Below, piece by piece: positions 39,324-47,786 of a stretch of 64,000 bases of DNA; within the stretch, counting starts at the first letter, position 1; the number at the start of each line of letters is the position of its first letter. The notes beneath the pieces were generated by a model. The model saw nothing but the letters and a program-made list of their open reading frames with translations, was not told the DNA's origin and did no database searches. Origin of the DNA: Faucicola sp048551375 (lineage in GTDB: Bacteria > Pseudomonadota > Gammaproteobacteria > Pseudomonadales > Moraxellaceae); assembly GCF_048551375.1 (NCBI RefSeq), contig NZ_JBLYZJ010000005.1, positions 119,549-183,548 on the forward strand. Reading direction: 5' to 3'. Position numbers and translations under genes: made by a program.

Positions 39324-40430
39324 CTAACCCCTATACACATTTTCTTCATTCATTTGCAAATTAATGCCTTGAATATCAGCATTATGGCTAAGTTTGAACA
39401 AAAAGTCCGTCAAACCATGATGAAACGATTGTTGGGTCAATTCATTGGCAATCATCGGCATGGCTTGCTCAAAACTCAAGGCTTGACCGTCTTCACGGCT
39501 TAACACCTCGACAATATGCACGCCATAGCGAGTTTCGATGGGATTGACCGACAAACCGACAGGCAAGCCAAACACCGCTTGTTCAAACTCTGGCACGGTC
39601 TGACCTTTGACGATTTCGCCCAATTCACCGCCCTCTTCTTTGGACGGACAGGCTGAATATTGGCGTGCCAATTCGATAAACTCGGCATCACGGTTGGGGC
39701 TATTTTGTAATTGTTCAATTAATTGACTGGCTTTTTGTTTAAGGGTAATGCGTTCGTCCCCTGCGTCTGGCGGACTGGCAAGCAAGATATGACGCACCGT
39801 CATCAAGGGTGGCGTGACGAATTTGTCACGGTTTTGTTCATATAACTGGCGACAGGTGTCCGCATGGGGCGTGGTTGGGTGGACGTTTTTATCAATCAAA
39901 TCGCTGATGGCAGTTTCTTCATCGGCTTGCCAAGCGGATTCGCCCAATGTGGGGTCGGCATATACAGCTTGTTTGAGCAGTTCTCGGATGACAAGGGCTT
40001 GGGCGGATAAAAATAACGCCTCGTCTTGGCTATTGGCAGGGTGGTATTGCACTTCTTGGGCGATGGCGGTGGGGTCGATGACCACGCCATTGACGCTGAT
40101 ATTGGGGATTTGTTGGCGACTACTGGCGATAAGATTGCTAGGGCGGTTCAGTTCTGCCATCGCTTCGTCAATGAGTTCTTTTTCGCTATGGGGGCGTTTG
40201 AGGTCATCGGTGGTGGGCATTAGGCGGGCGATGTCGTCCGTAGATTGATGAGACTCGTGGTTATGGTTATGTTCATGTGGATGTTGGTGTTCGTGATGAT
40301 GTTCGTGAGCCTGTTTATCACCGCCTGCACAGCCACAAGTGCCACTGCCACATCCGCCTGTTTTGGGTGGTTGGGTGTCTAAATGGGTTTGGTTGGTTGA
40401 GTTTTGGGGGTTAAAGGTAGCAACGCTCAT
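39324..40430 (-). CDS. Parvulin-type peptidyl-prolyl isomerase with a Cys- and His-rich N-terminus
   Basis: 368 residues. The C-terminal half contains a PpiC rotamase domain (TVRHILLASPPDAGDE, then EFIELARQYSACPSKEEGGELGEIVKGQTVPEFEQAVFGLPVG, ending RYGVHIVEVLSRE). The N-terminal 70 residues hold GGCGSGTCGCAGG and a run of about 13 His in EHHHEHQHPHEHNHNHESH, a likely metal-binding region. No signal peptide, so cytosolic. Similar NifM-like parvulins are encoded with narGHJI and moa genes in other proteobacteria and help mature nitrate reductase; no nar genes are in this window. It lies between hemN and the ATPase pair. Confidence 0.85.
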   Translation of the reverse strand: MSVATFNPQNSTNQTHLDTQPPKTGGCGSGTCGCAGGDKQAHEHHHEHQHPHEHNHNHESHQSTDDIARLMPTTDDLKRPHSEKELIDEAMAELNRPSNLIASSRQQIPNISVNGVVIDPTAIAQEVQYHPANSQDEALFLSAQALVIRELLKQAVYADPTLGESAWQADEETAISDLIDKNVHPTTPHADTCRQLYEQNRDKFVTPPLMTVRHILLASPPDAGDERITLKQKASQLIEQLQNSPNRDAEFIELARQYSACPSKEEGGELGEIVKGQTVPEFEQAVFGLPVGLSVNPIETRYGVHIVEVLSREDGQALSFEQAMPMIANELTQQSFHHGLTDFLFKLSHNADIQGINLQMNEENVYRG

Positions 40431-40517
40431 GGGTAATCCCTATTTTTTGTCAATTTGACTTATTATTTAGGTTCATGGGCGAAATTGATATACTGCTTTG
40501 GGGTTAGCTTTGTAAGC

Positions 40518-40559
40518 AAAAAAAACCACGAATAGACAGCTGGGGCGTTCTATTCGTGG
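40518..40559 (-). terminator. Rho-independent terminator after hemN
   Basis: A perfect 11-bp stem CCACGAATAGA / TCTATTCGTGG with a 12-base loop, followed on the minus strand by T8. It lies 41 bases past the hemN stop and isolates hemN from the parvulin gene. Confidence 0.9.
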
Positions 40560-40599
40560 AAATAGGGAAAATTAACCCATCTTTTAACCAAAGTATTTA

Positions 40600-42087
40600 T
40601 CAAATCACCTTACTAAAACGATTTTGATGTTTTTGATTGAGATAAGTATCAAACACCATTGCCACATTCCGCCCTAGCAATCGCCCTTTTGACAAAATCC
40701 GAATCCCTTTGGCATCCATATCCACCAATTTATCCGCCTGCATCTCGCCAAGTTGCTGAATTTCACTGATAAAATATGTCATCGGGTCAATGCTAAAACG
40801 TGCATTCAAATCCCTAAAATCCACATAATCATGGCACAGCAAATTCATAATCACATAACGGCGTAGCACATCAGGCAGGCGAGAGCGTATCACCTTCACC
40901 GCAGGCAGTTGGTTTTGGTTAATACTGGCTTGATAATCCGCCAAATCGGTCGAATTTTGCAAATAATCATCACCAATTTGACTAATCGAAGACACGCCAA
41001 AACCGAGCAAATCACAGTTACCATGCGTGGTATAGCCCTGAAAATTACGGTGCAATTTGCCCTCACGTTGGGCGATGGCAAGCTCATCATCTGGCTTGGC
41101 AAAATGGTCAATACCAATATACTGATAGCCCGCCTCACTCAAGGCATTAATGGTATTGCCGAGCATGGTCAGCTTGTTGCTTGGGCTTGGCAAATCCTCT
41201 TCTTTGATTTGGCGTTGCCCCTTAAACCGCTCTGGCAAATGGGCGTAATTAAACACCGACAGGCGGTCTGGGCTGATATCAATAATCCGCTCTACCGTGG
41301 TCTGCATACTGGCAACCGTCTGATGAGGCAAGCCATAAATCAAATCAATATTAATCGAACGAAAGCCCAACGCTCTCGCCTCGGTCATTACGTTGCGAAT
41401 CAGTTCTTCCGACTGTACACGGTTCACCGCAATTTGGACTTTTTCCTCAAGGTCTTGCACGCCAAAACTGACACGATTAAACCCTAAGCCACGCAACACC
41501 TCAAGGGTATTGGGGCGTAATTCACGAGGGTCGATTTCGATACTAAAATCGGCAGTCGGCTTATCGCTAAAAGTAAACTGGCTTTGCAAAAATTGCCACA
41601 ATTTTACCAATTCATCATCCGTCAAAAACGTGGGTGTACCACCGCCCAAATGTAGTTGTTCCACCACAGGATTGCCTTTTAGCAAGGCACGTTTTTGGCG
41701 AATTTCTTTAAATAGATATTCAAGATAATCGCCACTATCGCTATTTTTTTTGGTAATAATTTTATTGCAACCGCAGTAATAGCAAAGGTGACGGCAAAAC
41801 GGAATGTGTAAATACAGCGACAATGGCGTGCGTTCATCTCGGTTTTGTAACAGGGTTTGCTCCACACCTGCCTCAATCGGCACAAATTCCAATGCCGTTG
41901 GATACGAGGTGTATCTTGGGCCCGAGCGATTGTATTTATTGATTAAATCTTCGTTAAACAGGTGGGTTTCTGGCTTGAACGTGGTGTCAAATCGAGCATA
42001 CGGATTTTCGACAAACTCAACTGGACGGCTAAAAAATGGCTGTTCGCTATCGGTAAGGGTTTGATTGGATTGGGGTTGTTGGCTCAT
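40600..42087 (-). CDS. hemN: Oxygen-independent coproporphyrinogen III oxidase
   Basis: 495 residues. A radical SAM cluster Cys98, Cys102, Cys105 (IPFCRHLCYYCGCNKI), LHLGGGTPTFLTDDEL, FSIEIDPRELRP and YFISEIQQL near the C-terminus identify HemN rather than HemW, helped by the long N-terminal trip-wire region (ENPYARFDTTFKPETHLFNEDLINKYNRSGPRYTSYP). It makes protoporphyrinogen under low oxygen. AAGG precedes the ATG. No convincing FNR site was seen upstream. Confidence 0.95.
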   Translation of the reverse strand: MSQQPQSNQTLTDSEQPFFSRPVEFVENPYARFDTTFKPETHLFNEDLINKYNRSGPRYTSYPTALEFVPIEAGVEQTLLQNRDERTPLSLYLHIPFCRHLCYYCGCNKIITKKNSDSGDYLEYLFKEIRQKRALLKGNPVVEQLHLGGGTPTFLTDDELVKLWQFLQSQFTFSDKPTADFSIEIDPRELRPNTLEVLRGLGFNRVSFGVQDLEEKVQIAVNRVQSEELIRNVMTEARALGFRSINIDLIYGLPHQTVASMQTTVERIIDISPDRLSVFNYAHLPERFKGQRQIKEEDLPSPSNKLTMLGNTINALSEAGYQYIGIDHFAKPDDELAIAQREGKLHRNFQGYTTHGNCDLLGFGVSSISQIGDDYLQNSTDLADYQASINQNQLPAVKVIRSRLPDVLRRYVIMNLLCHDYVDFRDLNARFSIDPMTYFISEIQQLGEMQADKLVDMDAKGIRILSKGRLLGRNVAMVFDTYLNQKHQNRFSKVI

Positions 42088-42513
42088 GGGTGTGCCTTCT
42101 TAATTTAACAAATTTATATCAAAAAATCGGAGAAATTTACGTTGTAGGGTATGGTTAGCCCAGTCTTTTTGGGGCGTAACCCACCATTATTCACATTGAA
42201 ATCAATCAGTTATTGGGCGTATGCAATACGCCCCTACCAATTGCTTTTCCTAAAGATTAGGACTGACGCAGTTTTTAAGCTTCTATTTTTTATAAAGACG
42301 CTAGACCACTGCCTACGCAGGGGTGACGAGTAATCAAAAATTTCTTCGTCATTCCTGCGAATGCAGGAATCCAGTGTCTTTTGCGTAAGTCCTAAAAATA
42401 AATCATAATTTGAATCGCCTTAGTATAGCATACTCGCCACGCCCACACGGTAGGGCAAAATTGGCAAAATTGGCGATTTCTTGTATGATAATGACTTTCA
42501 ATTAACAAGCGAT
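42088..42513. other. Intergenic region holding two repeat elements
   Basis: 426 bases between divergent hemN and the HNH gene. Besides promoters it contains degenerate GTGGGTTA- and GTAGGGGCGTA-type palindromes (42140-42235) and the MITE-like repeat at 42258-42394. No gene seen. Confidence 0.7.
42258..42394. repeat. MITE-like repeat (GGACTTACGC family), copy 3
   Basis: Ends GGACTGACGCAG and TTTGCGTAAGTCC, flanked by TA on both sides, with the same two inner hairpins (GACCACTGC...GCAGGGGTGAC and TCATTCCTGC...GCAGGAATCC) as the copy at 21127-21262 and in the same orientation. Confidence 0.85.
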
Positions 42514-42918
42514 ATGACCATGCCAAAAGCCAAAAAAAACAAAGCCGAAGAAGACGCATTTTGGGACGCTATTTTAGCAGAAGCGGAAGGTGAGCCAGCC
42601 GTACCATGTGAGTTGTGCGGACGGACGGAGGTTGAGTTGACTCGTCATCATTTGATTCCGCAGTCACGCCATAATAAGGCTCGTACCAAGAAAGAATTTA
42701 GCCGTGATGAGATGAAAAATGAGATTGCAATGTTGTGTACGGCGTGCCATGCTCAAGTGCATGAGGTGTTTAGTAATCAAGAGTTGTCGAGTTATTACCA
42801 TACGGTAGAACGGCTTGCCAGTCATACGGATATGGAAAAGTTTATTAATTGGGTGAAAAAACGCCCAGCAGGACAGCATATTGCAGTAAAAAGTGCCAAA
42901 GGTAATAGTTGGGATTAA
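42514..42918 (+). CDS. HNH nuclease domain protein
   Basis: 134 residues from the ATG at 42514 (MTMPKAKKNKAEEDAFWDAI); a TTG at 42481 is open in frame but lacks support. PCELCGRTEVELTRHHLIPQSRHNK...MLCTACHAQVHEVF gives two CxxC pairs and the HH of an HNH domain of about 60 residues. No partner domain. Single-domain HNH proteins of this type are widespread and uncharacterised. It ends 1 base before the UDG-like gene starts, so the two are coupled. Confidence 0.75.
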   Translation: MTMPKAKKNKAEEDAFWDAILAEAEGEPAVPCELCGRTEVELTRHHLIPQSRHNKARTKKEFSRDEMKNEIAMLCTACHAQVHEVFSNQELSSYYHTVERLASHTDMEKFINWVKKRPAGQHIAVKSAKGNSWD

Positions 42919-42919
42919 A

Positions 42920-43534
42920 ATGTCAAACAACCACCCCATTGAAACCCACCCCTTTGGTGAATTTTTACCCCCCAACGCCACCGCCCTGATGATGGGAACA
43001 ATGCCCCCCACCCAAGACAAATGGTGCATGGCATTTCACTACCCCAACTTCTATAACGATATGTGGCGGATTTATGGCAAAGTATTTTTTGACGATGTTG
43101 ACCACTTCCGAATAGGTGATGAAAAACGCTTTGACGCTGATAAAATCAAAGTATTTTTGACCCAAAAAGGTCTTGGCGAATTGCCCAGTGTCACCCAAAT
43201 CATTCGTGAACATGGCAACGCCTCAGACGAACATCTCACCGTGGTGTCAACGGTGAACCTTACCGAAGCGTTAGCCAAAGTGCCACAAGTCAAATGGCTG
43301 TTTACCACAGGAGGCAAGGCGACCGAAGTATTAATCGAAGTCATCAATGCCACGTTACACGAAGGTGAAAAACCCCACAAAGTCCCCAAAACCAATCAAG
43401 CCATCAGCGTCACTGTCGCAGGGCGTGAGTTGGGCGTGTATCGCTTGCCATCCTCATCACGAGCCTATCCGCTAAAATTTGATAAAAAAGTTGAGGCGTA
43501 CCGTACTTTTTTTGAGTTGGCTGGGTTATTATAG
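42920..43534 (+). CDS. Uracil-DNA glycosylase superfamily protein
   Basis: 204 residues from the ATG at 42920. LMMGTMPPTQDKWCMAFHYPNFYNDMWRIYGKVFF matches the opening of the UDG-superfamily group whose members read G[ST]xPP...YPNxxNDMWRI. The C-terminal YRLPSSSRAYPLKFDKKVEAYRTFF holds a candidate second active-site loop (PSSS). The family binds or excises damaged bases; substrate unknown. It starts immediately after the HNH gene, so a base-excision/nuclease pair is possible. Confidence 0.72.
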   Translation: MSNNHPIETHPFGEFLPPNATALMMGTMPPTQDKWCMAFHYPNFYNDMWRIYGKVFFDDVDHFRIGDEKRFDADKIKVFLTQKGLGELPSVTQIIREHGNASDEHLTVVSTVNLTEALAKVPQVKWLFTTGGKATEVLIEVINATLHEGEKPHKVPKTNQAISVTVAGRELGVYRLPSSSRAYPLKFDKKVEAYRTFFELAGLL

Positions 43535-43560
43535 TTGTTTAAACTAGAAATAAGACAGTT

Positions 43561-43587
43561 TTGTAGGGGCGTATTGCATACGCCCAA
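43561..43587. repeat. TGTAGGGGCGTA-family palindrome
   Basis: TGTAGGGGCGTATTGCATAC followed by GCCC; inner GGGCGTA/TACGCCC arms. Nearly identical to 56077-56103. Lies between the UDG-like gene and the LURP-one gene. Confidence 0.75.
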
Positions 43588-43650
43588 AATTTCAAAGTGT
43601 CATCTCTGATTTAATTCACTATATAAGAAAAACAAAAACAGGATGCCCCC

Positions 43651-44310
43651 ATGAATCATAATCCTTACACCGCTCCGACTGCCTCCTTACAAGAAACAGG
43701 CTTTCAGTCATTACCGCTCAATCTCAATGTCACGATGAAATTGATTGCCCTTGCACCGCAGTTTTATTTGTATGATTTGCAAGGTAAAGAAGTCGGCTTT
43801 ATCAAACAAAAATTGTTTAAACTCAAAGAAGCCATCGAAGTATATAGTGATAGCACCAAGACCAATTTACGCTATAAAATCAGTGCTGACCGTGTGATTG
43901 ATTTTAGTGCCAATTATCATTTTGGCTCGGTACGTGATGGGCTGATTGGACGCACCAAACAGCACGGTATGAAGTCACTTTGGCGAACCGAATTTGAAAT
44001 TCTTGACGATTCTGGCACTCGCTTTTTTATCCGATTACAAAACCCCATGGCTCAGTTTCTCGAGGGATTATTGGGTATGATTCCTGTGATAGGCGATATT
44101 TTGAGTATGCTCAGCGGATATTTTTTAAACCCAACCTATGAGGTGACGACCATCGGCGGTGATGAGGTCGCCACGATGAAAAAATTGCCTGCGTTGTGGG
44201 AAGGTAAGTATGAAATCCGTGCCTCGCAAAAGGTCAATCAACGAGATAGCGAGTTGATTGCATTGTCATTGCTGACCTTGATTTTAATGCAACGAGCGAG
44301 TGATGGTTAA
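43651..44310 (+). CDS. LURP-one-related (tubby-like barrel) protein
   Basis: 219 residues, no signal peptide. FYLYDLQGKEVGFIKQKLFKLKEAIEVYSDSTKTNLRYKISADR is the LURP-one/scramblase-like opening (oligomerising beta-barrel around a central helix), and WRTEFEILDDSGTRFFIRLQNP and LNPTYEVTTIGGDEVATMKK follow. The segment FLEGLLGMIPVIGDILSMLSGYF is the hydrophobic central helix. Function in bacteria is unknown; membrane or lipid association has been suggested for the fold. AGGA precedes the ATG. Neighbours give no clue. Confidence 0.75.
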   Translation: MNHNPYTAPTASLQETGFQSLPLNLNVTMKLIALAPQFYLYDLQGKEVGFIKQKLFKLKEAIEVYSDSTKTNLRYKISADRVIDFSANYHFGSVRDGLIGRTKQHGMKSLWRTEFEILDDSGTRFFIRLQNPMAQFLEGLLGMIPVIGDILSMLSGYFLNPTYEVTTIGGDEVATMKKLPALWEGKYEIRASQKVNQRDSELIALSLLTLILMQRASDG

Positions 44311-44388
44311 TGGGTAAAAATGCGTAAAATCAACCATCAATTTATCCAAATTTAACCGAACTACAAACACCCTTAAAAGGATTTAACC

Positions 44389-45897
44389 GTGTCATTTGCC
44401 CAAGTTTACACTCGCTCAGTGGTGGGGTTAAACGCCCCCAGTGTGATTGTCGAAGTTCATCTTTCGCAAGGCTTGCCTGCCGTCACCATCGTGGGATTGC
44501 CCGAAACTGCCGTGCGTGAAAGCAAAGACCGAGTTCGCTCGGCGATTATCAACAGTGGCTTTCAATTTCCCAATCGCAGATTGACCATCAACCTCGCCCC
44601 TGCTGACTTGCCCAAAGACGGTGCAAGACTAGATTTGCCCATAGCCATTGGCATTTTGGTGGCGAGCGGTCAAGTCGATGACAGCCAGTTAAGTGAGTAT
44701 GAATTTATCGGTGAATTGGCGTTAAATGGCGATTTACGACCCATCGCAGGAGCGTTGGCGGTGTCAAGGGCGCTAAAATCCGACCAACGCACGCTGATTG
44801 TCCCCAAAGATAATGCCAGTGAAGCGGTCAAAGTCGAGGGGGTCAACGTGCTACAAGCTGACAACCTCAAGGCGGTTTGCCAACATTTACAAGGTGAACA
44901 AGCGTTGGATTTTGCGATTACCAAAGCCCAATACCGCACGCAAGGCTATACCGTGGATTTGGCGGATGTCAAAGGACAACACCAAGCCAGACGTGCGTTA
45001 GAAATTGCGGCAGCAGGCGGACATTCATTGCTATTTTGTGGCTCACCCGGCACAGGCAAAACCTTGATGGCATCACGCCTACCCACGATTTTACCGCCAT
45101 TGACTGACAATGAGGCATTGGAAGTCGCCAGTATTTATTCGATTGCCAATACTGACTATGACTACGGTACACGCCCCTTTCGTCAAGTGCATCACACCAC
45201 ATCAGCAGTGGCTTTGGTGGGTGGTGGCTCATCGCCCAAACCCGGAGAAATTACCCTTGCTAATCATGGTGTATTATTTCTCGATGAAATTCCAGAGTTT
45301 GATAGAAAGGTGTTGGAAGTATTACGACAGCCCATCGAAAACAAAAAAATCGTCATTAGCCGAGCCAATGCCCAAACTGAGTTTCCTGCCAATTTTCAAC
45401 TCATTGGAGCAATGAATCCGTGTCCGTGTGGGTATTATGGCGATATCAGTAGGGTCGATAAATCACGAAAATGCCAATGTCGCCCAGAACAAATCAAACG
45501 CTATCAAGAAAAGCTGTCAGGGCCTCTACTTGACCGTATTGACTTACATGTGACTGTGCCTGCGTTGCCTGCCAGTGATTTGCAGTCGGCACAGCTTGGC
45601 GAGTCCTCAAGCGTGGTGCGTGAGCGTGTGGTGCAAGCCTTTGAGCGTCAGCACACACGCCAAGGCAAAGCCAATAATGAGCTATCGCCCAGTGAGTTAG
45701 ATAGATTTGCCAAGTTGGGTGAGGCGGAAAGTCGCATTTTGGCAATGGCTCAAAGTCGGCTAAATCTATCGGCTCGTGGCTATCATCGAGTGCTTCGAGT
45801 GGCTCGTACCATTGCGGATTTGGCAGGTAATGAAGACATTCAAACACCCCATTTGACCGAAGCGTTAAGCTATCGAAGTCAGTTGCTGAATGCTTAA
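44389..45897 (+). CDS. comM: ComM/YifB family Mg-chelatase-like AAA+ ATPase
   Basis: 502 residues from GTG 44389 with AGGATT upstream. An N-terminal Lon-protease-like fold (IVGLPETAVRESKDRVRSAI) is followed by Walker A GSPGTGKT (about 218), Walker B VLFLDEIPEF (about 298), and the zinc-like MNPCPCGYYGD...CQC segment. ComM is a hexameric branch-migration helicase that extends heteroduplexes during natural transformation; Moraxellaceae are naturally competent. C-terminal LSARGYHRVLRVARTIADLAG is the family end. Confidence 0.95.
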   Translation: MSFAQVYTRSVVGLNAPSVIVEVHLSQGLPAVTIVGLPETAVRESKDRVRSAIINSGFQFPNRRLTINLAPADLPKDGARLDLPIAIGILVASGQVDDSQLSEYEFIGELALNGDLRPIAGALAVSRALKSDQRTLIVPKDNASEAVKVEGVNVLQADNLKAVCQHLQGEQALDFAITKAQYRTQGYTVDLADVKGQHQARRALEIAAAGGHSLLFCGSPGTGKTLMASRLPTILPPLTDNEALEVASIYSIANTDYDYGTRPFRQVHHTTSAVALVGGGSSPKPGEITLANHGVLFLDEIPEFDRKVLEVLRQPIENKKIVISRANAQTEFPANFQLIGAMNPCPCGYYGDISRVDKSRKCQCRPEQIKRYQEKLSGPLLDRIDLHVTVPALPASDLQSAQLGESSSVVRERVVQAFERQHTRQGKANNELSPSELDRFAKLGEAESRILAMAQSRLNLSARGYHRVLRVARTIADLAGNEDIQTPHLTEALSYRSQLLNA

Positions 45898-45904
45898 TCC
45901 TGCA

Positions 45905-46204
45905 TCAACGCTTCGGCGATTTGCCTTTATTTTTATTTACCAATTCAAGCACTTGATTCAGACGGCTATTGGCACGGTAGCTTAAAATCGTCATACATAA
46001 TGTCATCACGACCAATCCCACAAAAATTTTGGGTAACAGCTCACTGCCCAAACTGGCATAATGCACCCCTGCCAGCATACACATCACCGCTCCCATAAAA
46101 TAAAAATTGGTGACTTTATGCAGACGTTTGGTCAAATTTGCCAATTCATCAAGGGTAATGACTTTGATTTTCATACGGTTATTGGGTAAAGGATTATCGG
46201 ACAT
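45905..46204 (-). CDS. Two-helix membrane protein of unknown function
   Basis: 99 residues with two hydrophobic segments (FYFMGAVMCMLAGVHYASL and LPKIFVGLVVMTLCMTILSY) separated by a short loop, an amphipathic N-terminal helix (VITLDELANLTKRLHKV) and a basic C-terminus. Convergent with comM and 20 bases downstream of gph, so probably in its operon. No family recognised. Confidence 0.6.
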   Translation of the reverse strand: MSDNPLPNNRMKIKVITLDELANLTKRLHKVTNFYFMGAVMCMLAGVHYASLGSELLPKIFVGLVVMTLCMTILSYRANSRLNQVLELVNKNKGKSPKR

Positions 46205-46224
46205 ATATTGACCTTATTGGGGGT

Positions 46225-46908
46225 TTATTTATCAAGCAAAAAATCGGTTAATTGAGTAAAGGTGTCAAAGGTATGGGTTGGCTGAAAATCTCGGATATCT
46301 TGCCCATAATTATAGCCATACGACAGCCCAAGGGTGTCCATTTGGGCGTTTTGCCCTGCTAAGATATCGTTTTTGGAATCACCAATCATATAGCTCTGTA
46401 TGGGGGCAAACCCCAATTTTTCACACACGGTCAATAACGGTGCAGGGTCGGGTTTTTTTACCGCCAAACTATCCCCACCCAAAATCAAGCTAAATAGCGA
46501 CTGCCAGCCCATATTAGCGACAATGGTAGGAACAAATTCATAGGGTTTATTGGTGACGATAGCAAGGGTATAGCCTGCATTTTTAAGCTGACTAAGCCCC
46601 TCGCTAACCCCTTGATAGGCTTGGGTTTGCTCACAGGTATGCTCACGATAATGCTCCAAAAACCGTGCCAATGCCTGTTCGACTAGATTTGGGGCTAAAT
46701 CAGCCCGTATCGTACTTGAGCCAGACAAGGCTCTCTGAATCAGCACCGTTGCCCCGTTGCCAACCCAATGCCGAATCGTGGCTAGCTCAAAGGTCGGACG
46801 CTCAAGGTCTTGCAAGGTCAGATTCACCGCATGAGCAAGGTCTGGCACACTATCAATCAATGTGCCATCAAGGTCAAAAATCAGCAGGGATTTTTGCATT
46901 TTTTGCAT
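46225..46908 (-). CDS. gph: Phosphoglycolate phosphatase (HAD superfamily)
   Basis: 227 residues from the ATG at 46908 (MQKMQKSLLIFDLDGTLIDS); a second ATG is 9 bases on. HAD motif I FDLDGTLIDS, motif II VTNKP, motif III Lys in AVKKPDP, and motif IV IGDSKNDI with the Gph-type cap. It removes 2-phosphoglycolate arising from DNA 3' end repair. The start abuts the T-run of the phoU terminator and has no separate ribosome site; a GTG at 46959 is in frame upstream, inside the terminator. Confidence 0.9.
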   Translation of the reverse strand: MQKMQKSLLIFDLDGTLIDSVPDLAHAVNLTLQDLERPTFELATIRHWVGNGATVLIQRALSGSSTIRADLAPNLVEQALARFLEHYREHTCEQTQAYQGVSEGLSQLKNAGYTLAIVTNKPYEFVPTIVANMGWQSLFSLILGGDSLAVKKPDPAPLLTVCEKLGFAPIQSYMIGDSKNDILAGQNAQMDTLGLSYGYNYGQDIRDFQPTHTFDTFTQLTDFLLDK

Positions 46909-46942
46909 AAAAAAACACCCAAAGTCATAAAACTTTGAGTGT
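46909..46942 (-). terminator. Rho-independent terminator after phoU, touching the gph start
   Basis: On the minus strand ACACTCAAAGT pairs with ACTTTGGGTGT around a 6-base loop, followed by T6 and directly by the ATG of gph. Transcription from phoU that reads through would translate gph; termination leaves gph without a leader. Confidence 0.85.
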
Positions 46943-46982
46943 AGCAGAGCTTGGCACACTTGCCAATAGCCCTATAGTAGCA

Positions 46983-47786
46983 TTAAGGATTCACATTATC
47001 GTCAATTTGACTGTCCGTAGATAGCTCACCTTCATGGTGATATGGGTGATTCACGAGAAGCTGAGGGTGTGTGCTTTCAAACTCACTGACCACTTCTTTG
47101 GCTTTTAGCGATTTTTGATAACGCACGTCTTCGCCAGTGATACAGAAAATTAGCTGTTCAGCGATATTGCGTGCATGAGCCCCAATACGCTCCAATGACC
47201 GTAGCACCCACATCACATCAATGACTTTGGCAACATAACGCCCATCTTCCATCACATAAGTCAAAACCGCACGGCTAGATGATTTATACATGGCATCAAT
47301 TTCATCATCTTGTTTGATGGCTTGATAAGCCTGCTGAGTATCAAATTTTGCAAAAGCTTCAAGGGCATTTTTGAGCATCTGCTGAACGAATAACCCCATT
47401 TGATGGGCTTCATGATAACCAATCGGTAACTGACCATCACGGCTAATACGGCGTACCATTTTGGCAATTTTTTTGGCTTCGTCCCCAATACGCTCGATAT
47501 CCACACCACATTTACTAATCGCCATAATCAGACGCAAATCCGTGGCGGCAGGCTGACGGCGTGCCAAGACTTTGACCACCATATCATCCAACTCTTGCTC
47601 TTTTAGATTGATGTCACGGTCGGCTTCAATAATACGCTCTGCCAACTGTAAATCGCTATTTTGTAAGGCTTGATTCGCCCCCACCAAATTAGCTTCCGCC
47701 ATGCCACCCATATGTAAAAAATGATTCATCAAGCTTTGTAAATCTTGGTCATAACTTTTTGATAAATGCTCACCAATTAGATTCAT
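46983..47786 (-). CDS. phoU: Phosphate signalling complex protein PhoU
   Basis: 267 residues, two three-helix bundles. DLQSLMNHFLHMGGMAEANLVGANQAL, ADRDINLKEQELDDMVVKVLARRQP, DIERIGDEAKKIAKM (metal-binding ExxxD-type motif) and its repeat SLERIGAHARNIAEQ are present. PhoU links the PstSCAB transporter to PhoR and silences the Pho regulon when phosphate is sufficient. Divergent from pstS, with the 332-base intergenic Pho region between. No pstCAB is adjacent. Confidence 0.95.
   Translation of the reverse strand: MNLIGEHLSKSYDQDLQSLMNHFLHMGGMAEANLVGANQALQNSDLQLAERIIEADRDINLKEQELDDMVVKVLARRQPAATDLRLIMAISKCGVDIERIGDEAKKIAKMVRRISRDGQLPIGYHEAHQMGLFVQQMLKNALEAFAKFDTQQAYQAIKQDDEIDAMYKSSSRAVLTYVMEDGRYVAKVIDVMWVLRSLERIGAHARNIAEQLIFCITGEDVRYQKSLKAKEVVSEFESTHPQLLVNHPYHHEGELSTDSQIDDNVNP

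Noticed and set aside
42090..42125. Possible FNR site upstream of hemN
   Set aside because: TTGAT is present in this stretch but the second half does not match ATCAA; too weak to call.
42481..42513. TTG-initiated extension of the HNH protein
   Set aside because: The extra 11 residues have no ribosome site, and the ATG at 42514 gives a normal start.
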